Notes: a model not told the origin generated them from the sequence alone. A DNA stretch of 6,630 bases from Oscillospiraceae bacterium (GCA_031254555.1 JAIRUF010000142.1:1-6630), one strand, 5' to 3'. Shown: positions 1-5,207, numbered from the stretch's first letter. A program made the numbers and translations.

Positions 1-189
1 ACGACGGCCTTGGGTTCTGCATACCTGGCAGGCCTTGCGGCGGGCTTTTGGAAAGATATGGATGAGATCGCTCAAAACAGAGAGGTCGATAAAGTATTTA
101 AACCTCAGATAGATGACGATACCCGTGAAAAAATCTATGCCGGATGGAAAAAGGCAGTGCTCCGATCCATGGATTGGGAAGAGCATTAA
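1..189 (+). CDS. glpK: glycerol kinase, C-terminal end (5' part outside window)
   Basis: Frame 1 is open from the window edge to TAA at 187-189 and gives the last 62 residues of a protein. It begins TTALGSAYLAGLAAGFW and continues through a charged stretch with KVFKPQ and YAGWKKAV to the end RSMDWEEH. This matches the conserved tail of FGGY-family glycerol kinases, where 'TALGAAYLAGLAVGFW' is followed by 'F.P.M....R...Y.GWKKAV.R...W'. The enzyme phosphorylates glycerol to sn-glycerol 3-phosphate with ATP in the cytoplasm. The family is normally about 500 residues, so roughly seven eighths of the gene lies to the left. The catalytic and ATP-binding parts are not visible, so activity cannot be judged. 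The next gene starts 55 bases downstream on the same strand with no convincing terminator between, so read-through is possible. Another FGGY sugar kinase is less likely because the tail is so typical of GlpK. Confidence 0.86.
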   Translation, partial: TTALGSAYLAGLAAGFWKDMDEIAQNREVDKVFKPQIDDDTREKIYAGWKKAVLRSMDWEEH

Positions 190-231
190 TACGTCATAAT
201 TTATATGTAAATTATATAATTATTTTCTTTT

Positions 232-236
232 GGGGG
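232..236 (+). promoter_or_regulatory. ribosome binding site that fixes the Ldh2-family start
   Basis: A run of five G (GGGGGA) ends 8 bases before ATG at 245. An in-frame TTG at 230 would lie before this site and include it in the coding region, so the ATG at 245 is the better start. The same kind of G-run precedes the E1 gene at 4396-4401. Confidence 0.7.
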
Positions 237-244
237 ATTGTTTA

Positions 245-1348
245 ATGTCAAATACTATCGGCTTTGAAACTGTTAAAAACTTTATGATTGACGCTTTTTG
301 CGGTGTTGGAGTCCCGCGCGGCGACGCCGCTATTTGTGCCGATGTTTTAGTGGAGTCTGACCGGAGAGGTATTGAGTCTCACGGGGTGAACCGTTTTAAA
401 CCTATCTATATAGACAGGATAAACGACGGCATTCAAAATCCTGTTACGAATTTTGAGGTCTTGAGGGAAACCAAAACAACTGCTGTAATAGACGGCCACG
501 ACGGGATGGGCCAGGTGATTGGTTACAGGTCTATGGAAATGGCCATAGACAAGGCCCGTGAATATGGCATGGGTATGGTAGCTGTTCGGAACTCCTGCCA
601 CTACGGTATCGCGGGTTATTATACTTCTATGGCGGCAAAGGCCGGTATGATAGGTATGACTGGCACAAACGCCCGTCCGTCTATCGCTCCCACATTCGGT
701 GTTGAAAATATGCTTGGAACTAACCCTTTGACTATAGGCTTTCCCACGGACGAGGATTTTGACTTTTCTTTGGACTGTGCCACCTCTATTACGCAAAGGG
801 GAAAGCTTGAATACTATTCGCGCATGGGCAAATCCACTCCCGCGGGCATTGTTATCGGCAGTGACGGATTCCCGCTTACAGACACCGATAAAATATTAGA
901 TCAGCTCAATACGGGGGAAGCTGCGCTTGCGCCCCTTGGCGGAATTGGCGAGGACCTTGCGGGATACAAAGGCTATGGATACGCCACAGTGGTTGAAGTG
1001 CTCAGCGCCGCTTTGGCACAGGGTCAGTTTTTAAAGTCTTTAAGCGGCATAGGAGCCGGCGGCGAAAAGGTTCCTTATCATTTGGGGCACTTTTTTATTG
1101 CGATTGACACACAGGCTTTTATGGGCCTCGATGAGTTTAAAAAGACTGCGGGTGACATCCTGCGCGCTCTTCGCAACTCGAAAAAATCTCCCGGTGAAGG
1201 AAGAATCTACACCGCCGGAGAAAAAGAGTGGAATGTGTGGCTTGAACGCAAAGATTCCGGTGTACCCATAAATCCGGCGGTACAAAAAGAGTTTTGTGCA
1301 ATAAGAGATAATTTAGCGCTTGACTATAAATTCCCCTGGGAAATTTAA
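245..1348 (+). CDS. Ldh2-family NAD(P)-dependent malate/L-lactate/ureidoglycolate-type dehydrogenase
   Basis: This 367-residue cytoplasmic protein belongs to the Ldh2 family (malate/L-lactate/ureidoglycolate dehydrogenases, YbiC/AllD/YlbC type), which has its own NAD(P)-binding fold rather than a Rossmann domain. Counting from ATG 245, visible family motifs are ESHGVNR with His46; NSCHYG with His119, the usual catalytic histidine position; GTNPL at about 158-162; LDCATS followed by a GK pair with Lys187; and AGYKGYG near 239-245. Family members are usually 330-360 residues, so this one is complete and slightly long. The family reduces or oxidises 2-hydroxy/2-keto acids; the exact substrate cannot be read from the sequence. 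It sits 55 bases behind glycerol kinase on the same strand and ahead of a strong terminator, so it may be the last gene of a glpK transcript. I am sure of the family and unsure of the substrate. Confidence 0.9.
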   Translation: MSNTIGFETVKNFMIDAFCGVGVPRGDAAICADVLVESDRRGIESHGVNRFKPIYIDRINDGIQNPVTNFEVLRETKTTAVIDGHDGMGQVIGYRSMEMAIDKAREYGMGMVAVRNSCHYGIAGYYTSMAAKAGMIGMTGTNARPSIAPTFGVENMLGTNPLTIGFPTDEDFDFSLDCATSITQRGKLEYYSRMGKSTPAGIVIGSDGFPLTDTDKILDQLNTGEAALAPLGGIGEDLAGYKGYGYATVVEVLSAALAQGQFLKSLSGIGAGGEKVPYHLGHFFIAIDTQAFMGLDEFKKTAGDILRALRNSKKSPGEGRIYTAGEKEWNVWLERKDSGVPINPAVQKEFCAIRDNLALDYKFPWEI

Positions 1349-1382
1349 TTGGAAGATGCTGCGCTATAAGCTTAAAATAGAG

Positions 1383-1420
1383 AAAGGCAGCTTAACCCGT
1401 TAGGGTTAAGCTGCCTTTTA
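1383..1420 (+). terminator. intrinsic terminator after the Ldh2-family gene
   Basis: A perfect 16-bp stem, 1383-1398 with 1403-1418, closes a GTTA loop, and its + strand 3' side runs into TTTTAATAATT. It lies 34 bases after the Ldh2 stop. On the opposite strand the stem is followed by the weaker tract TCTCTATTTT, so it may also stop the converging AOR-ferredoxin transcript, whose last gene ends about 110 bases to the right. No other hairpin of that quality lies between them. Confidence 0.88.
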
Positions 1421-1527
1421 ATAATTGTACTCTCCTCAATTTAGCTGGACCACGTAGGCCTTACTCGATTATTATGAAACACATTATTGGCCGGAAAGCC
1501 GCAGGATTCCCGTTGCACTGTAAGTTT

Positions 1528-1755
1528 TCAGCTTACCTCAGCCATTTCTATGGCAATGACCGGGCATACTTTTTCACAGATTCCGCATCCTATGCACCTT
1601 TCACTGTCCGCAAGCCTTGGGAACCTCGCTCTGGTAAAATTCCTTATCTTCATCACATCCAGTGCGATTACACATACAGGACATGAATAATAACAAGCGC
1701 GGCAACATGCACATTTTTTAGGATCTATAACCGGTATTTTCTTAACTTTAGCCAT
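1528..1755 (-). CDS. 2x[4Fe-4S] ferredoxin, AOR partner
   Basis: This 75-residue protein carries two CxxCxxCxxxCP motifs: Cys15-18-21-25-Pro26 and Cys54-57-60-64-Pro65. It is therefore an 8Fe ferredoxin-like electron carrier, soluble and without signal peptide. Two further cysteines, Cys17 and Cys28, crowd the first motif. The start ATG at 1755-1753 has a strong AGGAGG site (1770-1765) 9 bases upstream that lies within the last codons of the AOR gene, and the two genes overlap by 8 bases, so they are probably translationally coupled. AOR enzymes pass electrons to ferredoxin, and some AOR-type enzymes have a small ferredoxin-like subunit encoded next to them. I infer that this is either the dedicated acceptor or a bound electron-transfer subunit of the neighbouring oxidoreductase. 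The sequence alone does not separate these two roles. Confidence 0.92.
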   Translation of the reverse strand: MAKVKKIPVIDPKKCACCRACYYSCPVCVIALDVMKIRNFTRARFPRLADSERCIGCGICEKVCPVIAIEMAEVS

Positions 1756-3763
1756 CGATGAATTCCTCCTGTGCTCCTTCTAAGATGCTAACAAGTCCTA
1801 GCTCTTCTAAAGTCTCCTGCTTGGGGATACCCGTCTCCCTGTCCCAGCCGAAAACTTCCCAAGTCTGCTTCATCATTTCATCTATCTTAACAGTTGTACC
1901 TTTATTTTTACCGACTTTCAAAGGCGGTTCGCCTACCATGCGCGGGTGTGCCCTTGAATACCATGGGTCAAGCCCGTGTTTTATGTTAAACAAGTGGCGT
2001 ATATTCCAAATCCTTTTACCTATATCCATATATTCATCAGGGGTCTTATCCCAGCCAGTGGCAATGTTGAGCCACTCAAATATCGGATAAGTTCCAACGC
2101 CCAATATCATGGCAAAGTAGCATCCTCCCACTCCGTCAATCAGGCGCTTATAGTATGCCGCCGCCGCTGTTTTTAAAGATTCGTTTTCAGACGGCTCTTC
2201 CTGATGCGACTTACCTCCTATAAGGGTGCCCGGAGGCGCCCAGGATACTTTCTTCCACAAATGCATACAGCCATAGTAAAGACTGCCGCCCGTTGTATGC
2301 CTTCCGGGGGTGGGGTCGGCACTGTATAAAACAGCAAGCTGAGGATCCGGACGAGAGTCATGCATCGCGGGCTCCATTCCGCCGGCATGTACAGCATATT
2401 TCTCCGTATGAGGGCCGAGCCTTTCGGCGGCTTTTTTAACCCCGTCTGCAAACACGTCGCCTATTCCTCTTCTCTCGACCATCATCTTTGTAAATTCCAT
2501 AATAGATTTTGCGTTGCCCCATGTCATCTCCAGGCCGTCAAAATCATCTTTATTCAGATATCCGTTTTCATACAGCTCTATTGCCATCGCAACACTGTGA
2601 CCCGCGGAAATAGAGTCCATTCCCATACGGTTAAGGTACTCATTTACCCAGAACATCATATCCGCGTCATCACAGAGCAAAAATCCGGTATACACCCACT
2701 GGCTCTCATACTCCGGTTTGTGTGAATGCGAATAGTTGCCGTCATGGCTGTATTTTGTGTCGGATATATCAAGCGTTCCGCCACACCCGTAAACACAGGA
2801 ATAGCAGAAATATCTCTCCTTTTGATATGCCAGCAGCTTTGACGCATCTACTTTATTGCATTTGAGCATAGGAAAATCTTTTTGAGAGCCGCCCCAGTTT
2901 TTGATTGGAGCTTCACCGGTCGCCGCCGCAAAGCTGCTGGCTCCCGAAGTTCCCCATGTGCCCATTATAACAGCCGTAAATATTCCGTCAGGTGAAAGCT
3001 CCAGCTCCGGCAGCAATTTTGCCACATGGAGTATCCCGGACGGCAAGATCGGAGGCATTGTCGCTATTTTTATTCTATTGGCGCATTTTTGCGACAATAG
3101 CTTCATTCCGTGCGGATCCTCACACGTCACCTGTTTTGTTCCATTGAGAACAAGTCCTTTTAGGTTTTTTGCTCCCATTACCCCGCCAAGTCCCTGCCGT
3201 GCCGCTATGCGTCCATGGTCGTTACATACGCCGGCCATCCAGCTTTGGTTTTCTCCTGCCGGTCCGATAGAACACGCAACCGGCTTTTTCTTCCCGGCGA
3301 CAGAGTTCTCCTCAATAAGCTTGTCTTCAGCTTCAGACGCGTCAAGCCCCCACAAGTGAGAGGCGTCCTTTATCTGTGGGCCTTTATTGTCAAGATATAT
3401 ATAACAAGGCTTTTCCGCTTTACCGCTGATAAAGATAGCGTCGACACCGCAAGCTTTAATACCCGGTGCAAAAGTACCTCCGCAGTTTGCCTCTCCCCAG
3501 CCTCCTGTTGAAGGTGACTTGCCGACCACCATCCATCTGCCCATTACACAACTTCCTGTGTTTGTCAGCATCCCGCTGGTGATACCCAGTATATTCTCCG
3601 GGCCCATCGGATCAGTTCCAGCCGGAATATTCCTGTAGCACCACCATGCTCCAAGACCGGCTCCGGATAGAATTTGCTCGTACAGTTCATCCTTTATCGA
3701 TATATACTTACTTTCTCCCGAAGTAAGATCGATGGTAAGGATTTTACCTACGTATCCTTTCAT
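1748..3763 (-). CDS. aor: tungsten-type aldehyde:ferredoxin oxidoreductase family protein
   Basis: This 671-residue protein covers the whole AOR family architecture. The N-terminal pterin-binding domain (about 1-210) starts MKGYVGKILTIDLTSGE and has GRWMVVGKSPSTGG near 75-88, then GIKACGVDAIFISGKAE near 101-117, IGPAGEN near 166-172 and RQGLGGVMGAKNLKG near 189-203. The single [4Fe-4S] cluster ligands are Cys320-x2-Cys323-x3-Cys327, with Cys548 in GGCYF as the expected fourth ligand. PEYES with Glu353, and His489 in TPGRHT, fit the positions of the active-site Glu313 and His448 of Pyrococcus AOR. The C-terminal signature FGWDRETGIPKQETLEELGL is also typical. The family oxidises aldehydes to acids, or the reverse, with ferredoxin at a tungsten bis-pterin site in the cytoplasm. 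It is longer than the roughly 605-residue Pyrococcus enzyme and has a His/Tyr-rich stretch (338-348) after the cluster motif, so the substrate is open. An AGGGAG site lies 8 bases before the ATG. It sits between genes for a sulfur carrier and a ferredoxin. Confidence 0.93.
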   Translation of the reverse strand: MKGYVGKILTIDLTSGESKYISIKDELYEQILSGAGLGAWWCYRNIPAGTDPMGPENILGITSGMLTNTGSCVMGRWMVVGKSPSTGGWGEANCGGTFAPGIKACGVDAIFISGKAEKPCYIYLDNKGPQIKDASHLWGLDASEAEDKLIEENSVAGKKKPVACSIGPAGENQSWMAGVCNDHGRIAARQGLGGVMGAKNLKGLVLNGTKQVTCEDPHGMKLLSQKCANRIKIATMPPILPSGILHVAKLLPELELSPDGIFTAVIMGTWGTSGASSFAAATGEAPIKNWGGSQKDFPMLKCNKVDASKLLAYQKERYFCYSCVYGCGGTLDISDTKYSHDGNYSHSHKPEYESQWVYTGFLLCDDADMMFWVNEYLNRMGMDSISAGHSVAMAIELYENGYLNKDDFDGLEMTWGNAKSIMEFTKMMVERRGIGDVFADGVKKAAERLGPHTEKYAVHAGGMEPAMHDSRPDPQLAVLYSADPTPGRHTTGGSLYYGCMHLWKKVSWAPPGTLIGGKSHQEEPSENESLKTAAAAYYKRLIDGVGGCYFAMILGVGTYPIFEWLNIATGWDKTPDEYMDIGKRIWNIRHLFNIKHGLDPWYSRAHPRMVGEPPLKVGKNKGTTVKIDEMMKQTWEVFGWDRETGIPKQETLEELGLVSILEGAQEEFIDG

Positions 3764-3815
3764 AGCATCAACTCCCTAATTATTAAATTTTTTGCATCCA
3801 CCATATTTCTTATAT

Positions 3816-4049
3816 TTATCCACCTGTGATAGGTGTAAAAATACTTATTGTGTCCCCTTCTTTTAAAACCGTGTCCATCGGAACTTTTTCATAATTTAAA
3901 AGACATGGAAAAATCTTTTTCCATATAAGCGGCAGTTTAATAATTTTTAAGGCCTCTTTTAATGTGATCCCATCCGGAACATGTAAAAATCCCTTTTCGT
4001 CAACTTTAGATAAATCACAGACACCAGGCGCATAAAGCTCAATTTTCAA
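3816..4049 (-). CDS. MoaD/ThiS-family sulfur carrier protein
   Basis: This small beta-grasp protein, 77 residues from TTG at 4049, ends in TPITGG with the free C-terminal Gly-Gly needed for adenylation and thiocarboxylate formation. DGITLKEALKII, followed by VLKEGDTISIFTPITGG, is the typical MoaD/ThiS pattern. MoaD with MoaE puts the dithiolene sulfurs into molybdopterin; ThiS feeds thiazole synthesis. Placed 52 bases ahead of the AOR gene on the same strand with no terminator between, a role in the tungsten-pterin cofactor is the better inference, and MoaD-like genes beside AOR genes are a known arrangement. Start choice: a GTG at 4058 would add three residues but would overlap its own Shine-Dalgarno sequence, while TTG at 4049 sits 8 bases after GAGGGG and gives the family-like start MKIELYAPG. 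The likely E1 partner is divergently encoded at 4408. Confidence 0.87.
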   Translation of the reverse strand: MKIELYAPGVCDLSKVDEKGFLHVPDGITLKEALKIIKLPLIWKKIFPCLLNYEKVPMDTVLKEGDTISIFTPITGG

Positions 4050-4057
4050 CGCGTCCA

Positions 4058-4063
4058 CCCCTC
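4058..4063 (-). promoter_or_regulatory. ribosome binding site that decides the sulfur-carrier start
   Basis: Read on the - strand the site is GAGGGG followed by TGG. It is 8 bases from the TTG at 4049 but runs into the GTG at 4058-4056, so it supports the TTG start. Confidence 0.6.
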
Positions 4064-4067
4064 AAAC

Positions 4068-4095
4068 TAATTCCATTTAAAATTAATTCCATTTA
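4068..4095. repeat. 12-bp direct repeat in the sulfur-carrier/AOR leader
   Basis: TAATTCCATTTA occurs at 4068-4079 and again at 4084-4095, 16 bases from start to start. Both copies lie between the predicted leftward transcription start (near 4138) and the sulfur-carrier start codon, so they would be in the mRNA leader. They could be a regulator site or a short local duplication; AT-richness makes chance a real option. Confidence 0.6.
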
Positions 4096-4144
4096 TATTA
4101 TTTATATATTAAAAAACCCAGTCTAATTTTGCTTTTATAGTGAC

Positions 4145-4173
4145 ATTATATAATAATATGATATGATATGCAA
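4145..4173 (-). promoter_or_regulatory. promoter for the sulfur carrier-AOR-ferredoxin operon
   Basis: On the - strand, TTGCAT (4173-4168) and TATAAT (4150-4145) are 17 bases apart, a good housekeeping-sigma match with a perfect -10 box. Transcription would begin near 4138, leaving a leader of about 88 bases before the TTG start. Three tandem ATATG units (4156-4170) fill most of the spacer and touch the -35 box. Confidence 0.55.
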
Positions 4174-4274
4174 TCAATCTTTATCTCATTTTTAATATAT
4201 TTGGCTGTAAGCTTGCCCAATATTCTGTAATTTTTATATGGACAGTGACATACTATATACGAGGTAAGTTCATT
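4146..4274 (-). pseudogene. possible decayed or divergent zinc-ribbon (Com-like) small protein
   Basis: A leftward frame ending in TAA at 4148-4146 stays open for 87 codons back to an ATG at 4409, although the DNA is about 24% GC and stop codons should be frequent. Its last part reads CHCPYKNYRILGK, then a lysine/isoleucine-rich stretch with KNEIKIDC, then ISYHIII. Small Com-type zinc ribbons have CxxC, 'LGK', about 16-20 residues, 'EIKCPRC'. Here the first pair is CPYK and the second is CISY, so each lacks one cysteine; the second would be restored by a single base change (TAT to TGT at the codon 4163-4161). No ribosome site or sensible start is visible, and the promoter of the E1 gene lies inside the upstream part of the frame. 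I regard this as a relic or a chance resemblance. The feature covers only the ribbon-like part. Confidence 0.22.
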
Positions 4275-4293
4275 TTTACGATTAAATCGTAAA
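4275..4293. promoter_or_regulatory. 19-bp palindrome, candidate operator
   Basis: TTTACGATT and AATCGTAAA are perfect 9-bp inverted arms around a single A at 4284. The site lies between the two divergent promoters, about 42 bases upstream of the rightward -35 box and about 100 bases upstream of the leftward one. This is a usual place for a dimeric activator or dual regulator. No regulator gene is in the window, and there is no T-run, so it is not a terminator. Confidence 0.5.
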
Positions 4294-4334
4294 CCATTTG
4301 TGATTTTTACTAAAAATTTTATGTGAAATTTTAA

Positions 4335-4363
4335 TTTACATTCTAAAAATAGGCTGATATAAT
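4335..4363 (+). promoter_or_regulatory. promoter for the MoeB/ThiF-type gene
   Basis: TTTACA (4335-4340) and TATAAT (4358-4363) are separated by 17 bases, and TGA directly before the -10 box makes it an extended -10. This is close to the consensus for the housekeeping sigma factor. Transcription would begin near 4370 and give a leader of about 38 bases. Confidence 0.75.
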
Positions 4364-4395
4364 TATACGAGTATTTAGATGAAGATTTATTAATT

Positions 4396-4401
4396 GGGGG
4401 G
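4396..4401 (+). promoter_or_regulatory. G-run ribosome binding site of the E1 gene
   Basis: Six G followed by ATTTTC lead to the ATG at 4408. The context TTGGGGGGATT closely resembles the TTGGGGGATT before the Ldh2-family gene. Confidence 0.65.
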
Positions 4402-4407
4402 ATTTTC

Positions 4408-5166
4408 ATGGACGCCGAGAGATTTACTAAACAAATTATGCTAGAGGAAATTGGAACTCAGGGACAGGAAAAGCTGTTTGACGCAAGTGTTCTTGTAATC
4501 GGAGCCGGCGGAATGGGTTCTCCTCTTTTATACTGTCTGGCAGGAGCGGGTGTTGGAACCATCGGTATTGCCGACAGTGATATTGTAAGTGTAAGCAACC
4601 TTAACAGGCAATATCTGCACTTTGAGCGCGATATCGGCACATTAAAAGTTCACTCAGCCGCAAAAAAGCTCAAGGAGTTTAACAGCCATATAAACATCAT
4701 TTCACACGAGACCGCAATCAACACCGAGAACGCATACGAAATTATAAGCCAATATGATGTGGTTGCGCTTGCTGTAGATAATACGCAGACAAGGATGATT
4801 GTCAACAAGGCCTGTGTGGAGCTTGGCAAACCGTTTACTGACGGAGCAGTTAACGGTTTTGTGGGTACCAGCATATTTGTAAATCCGGGATTAACCCCAT
4901 GCCTTGCATGTCTTTACGGCACCAATATTCCCCCTGAGGACAACTTGGGAGCTGTGGCATCAATAGTGGGAACGATTTCAACAATCCAAGGCACAACCAT
5001 AATGCAGTATATTTTGGGGCTCGACATGCCTCTTGCAGGTAAATTATTCTATTATGACGGGCTGAGAGCCAGCACGGAAAAGCTAAAGCTTAAATTTAAT
5101 AAAACCTGCCCCATATGCAGCCAAAAAGTAAAGAGCAAGAAAAAGGAAACAAAGGTGACTGTATAA
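4408..5166 (+). CDS. MoeB/ThiF-type E1 adenylyltransferase for a sulfur carrier
   Basis: This 252-residue enzyme, close in length to E. coli MoeB (249), adenylates the C-terminal glycine of a MoaD/ThiS-type carrier with ATP. Visible features are the nucleotide loop GAGGMG (32-37), DSDIVSVSNLNRQ (56-68) with Asn64, Arg67 and Gln68, Lys80, and the Mg-binding Asp124 in AVDNTQTR. Two zinc pairs, Cys165/Cys168 (PCLAC) and Cys234/Cys237 (CPIC), complete the pattern. These line up with MoeB Asn70, Arg73, Gln74, Lys86 and Asp130. The partner-site arginine of MoeB (Arg14) is Lys8 here. The loop where ThiF has its catalytic cysteine reads PEDNLGAVAS and has none, which favours adenylation only. There is no rhodanese domain. 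GGGGGG ends 6 bases before the ATG. It is divergent from the sulfur-carrier gene, the most likely substrate. ThiF or HesA-type function is not excluded. Confidence 0.9.
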   Translation: MDAERFTKQIMLEEIGTQGQEKLFDASVLVIGAGGMGSPLLYCLAGAGVGTIGIADSDIVSVSNLNRQYLHFERDIGTLKVHSAAKKLKEFNSHINIISHETAINTENAYEIISQYDVVALAVDNTQTRMIVNKACVELGKPFTDGAVNGFVGTSIFVNPGLTPCLACLYGTNIPPEDNLGAVASIVGTISTIQGTTIMQYILGLDMPLAGKLFYYDGLRASTEKLKLKFNKTCPICSQKVKSKKKETKVTV

Positions 5167-5167
5167 T

Positions 5168-5207
5168 AAAAATAAAATCCCCGGTTTAAACCGGGGATTT
5201 TATTTTT
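5168..5207. terminator. bidirectional intrinsic terminator between convergent genes
   Basis: A perfect 40-bp palindrome has a GC core, CCCCGG with CCGGGG, flanked by A-runs on the left and T-runs on the right. Each strand therefore ends its hairpin in a T-rich tract. It begins 2 bases after the E1 stop codon and ends 24 bases before the stop codon of the converging beta-propeller gene, so it can serve both. Confidence 0.93.

Larger units (their letters stand above)
4050..4407. other. 358-bp AT-rich divergent control region
   Basis: This is the only long stretch without a firm gene, at roughly one quarter GC. From left to right it holds the sulfur-carrier ribosome site (4058-4063), a 12-bp direct repeat (4068-4079 and 4084-4095), a leftward promoter (4145-4173) with an ATATG triple repeat in its spacer, a leftward open frame resembling a zinc ribbon (from 4146), a 19-bp palindrome (4275-4293), a weak AT palindrome (4303-4317), a rightward promoter (4335-4363) and the E1 ribosome site (4396-4401). 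I see no GC-rich folded domain of the kind expected for a molybdenum/tungsten cofactor riboswitch. Confidence 0.8.

Noticed and set aside
196..215. AT-only inverted repeat (ATAATTTA/TAAATTAT) after glpK, and a TATAAT at 215-220
   Set aside because: The arms contain no GC and no T-run follows, so it is not a credible terminator; the TATAAT has no acceptable -35 box at 17 bases.
230..244. Upstream in-frame TTG start for the Ldh2-family gene
   Set aside because: It would place the GGGGG ribosome site inside the coding region; ATG at 245 is correctly spaced from it.
347..796. 149-codon open frame on the - strand inside the Ldh2-family gene
   Set aside because: It is the antisense shadow of a gene with clear family motifs and has no recognisable domain or ribosome site.
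1520..1536. Small hairpin GTAAG/CTTAC at the end of the ferredoxin gene as its terminator
   Set aside because: The stem is only 5 bp and is not followed by a T-run; the hairpin at 1383-1418 is the better stop.
1474..1690. Two overlapping + strand open frames across the ferredoxin gene
   Set aside because: They mirror the ferredoxin, which has both cluster motifs intact and a strong ribosome site; the frames have no domain.
2901..3511. + strand open frames of 152 and 98 codons inside the AOR gene
   Set aside because: They are antisense to conserved AOR coding sequence and show low-complexity, family-less translations.
4050..4145. Molybdenum/tungsten cofactor riboswitch in the leader of the AOR operon
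   Set aside because: The leader is short, almost all A and T, and shows no multi-stem GC-containing fold.
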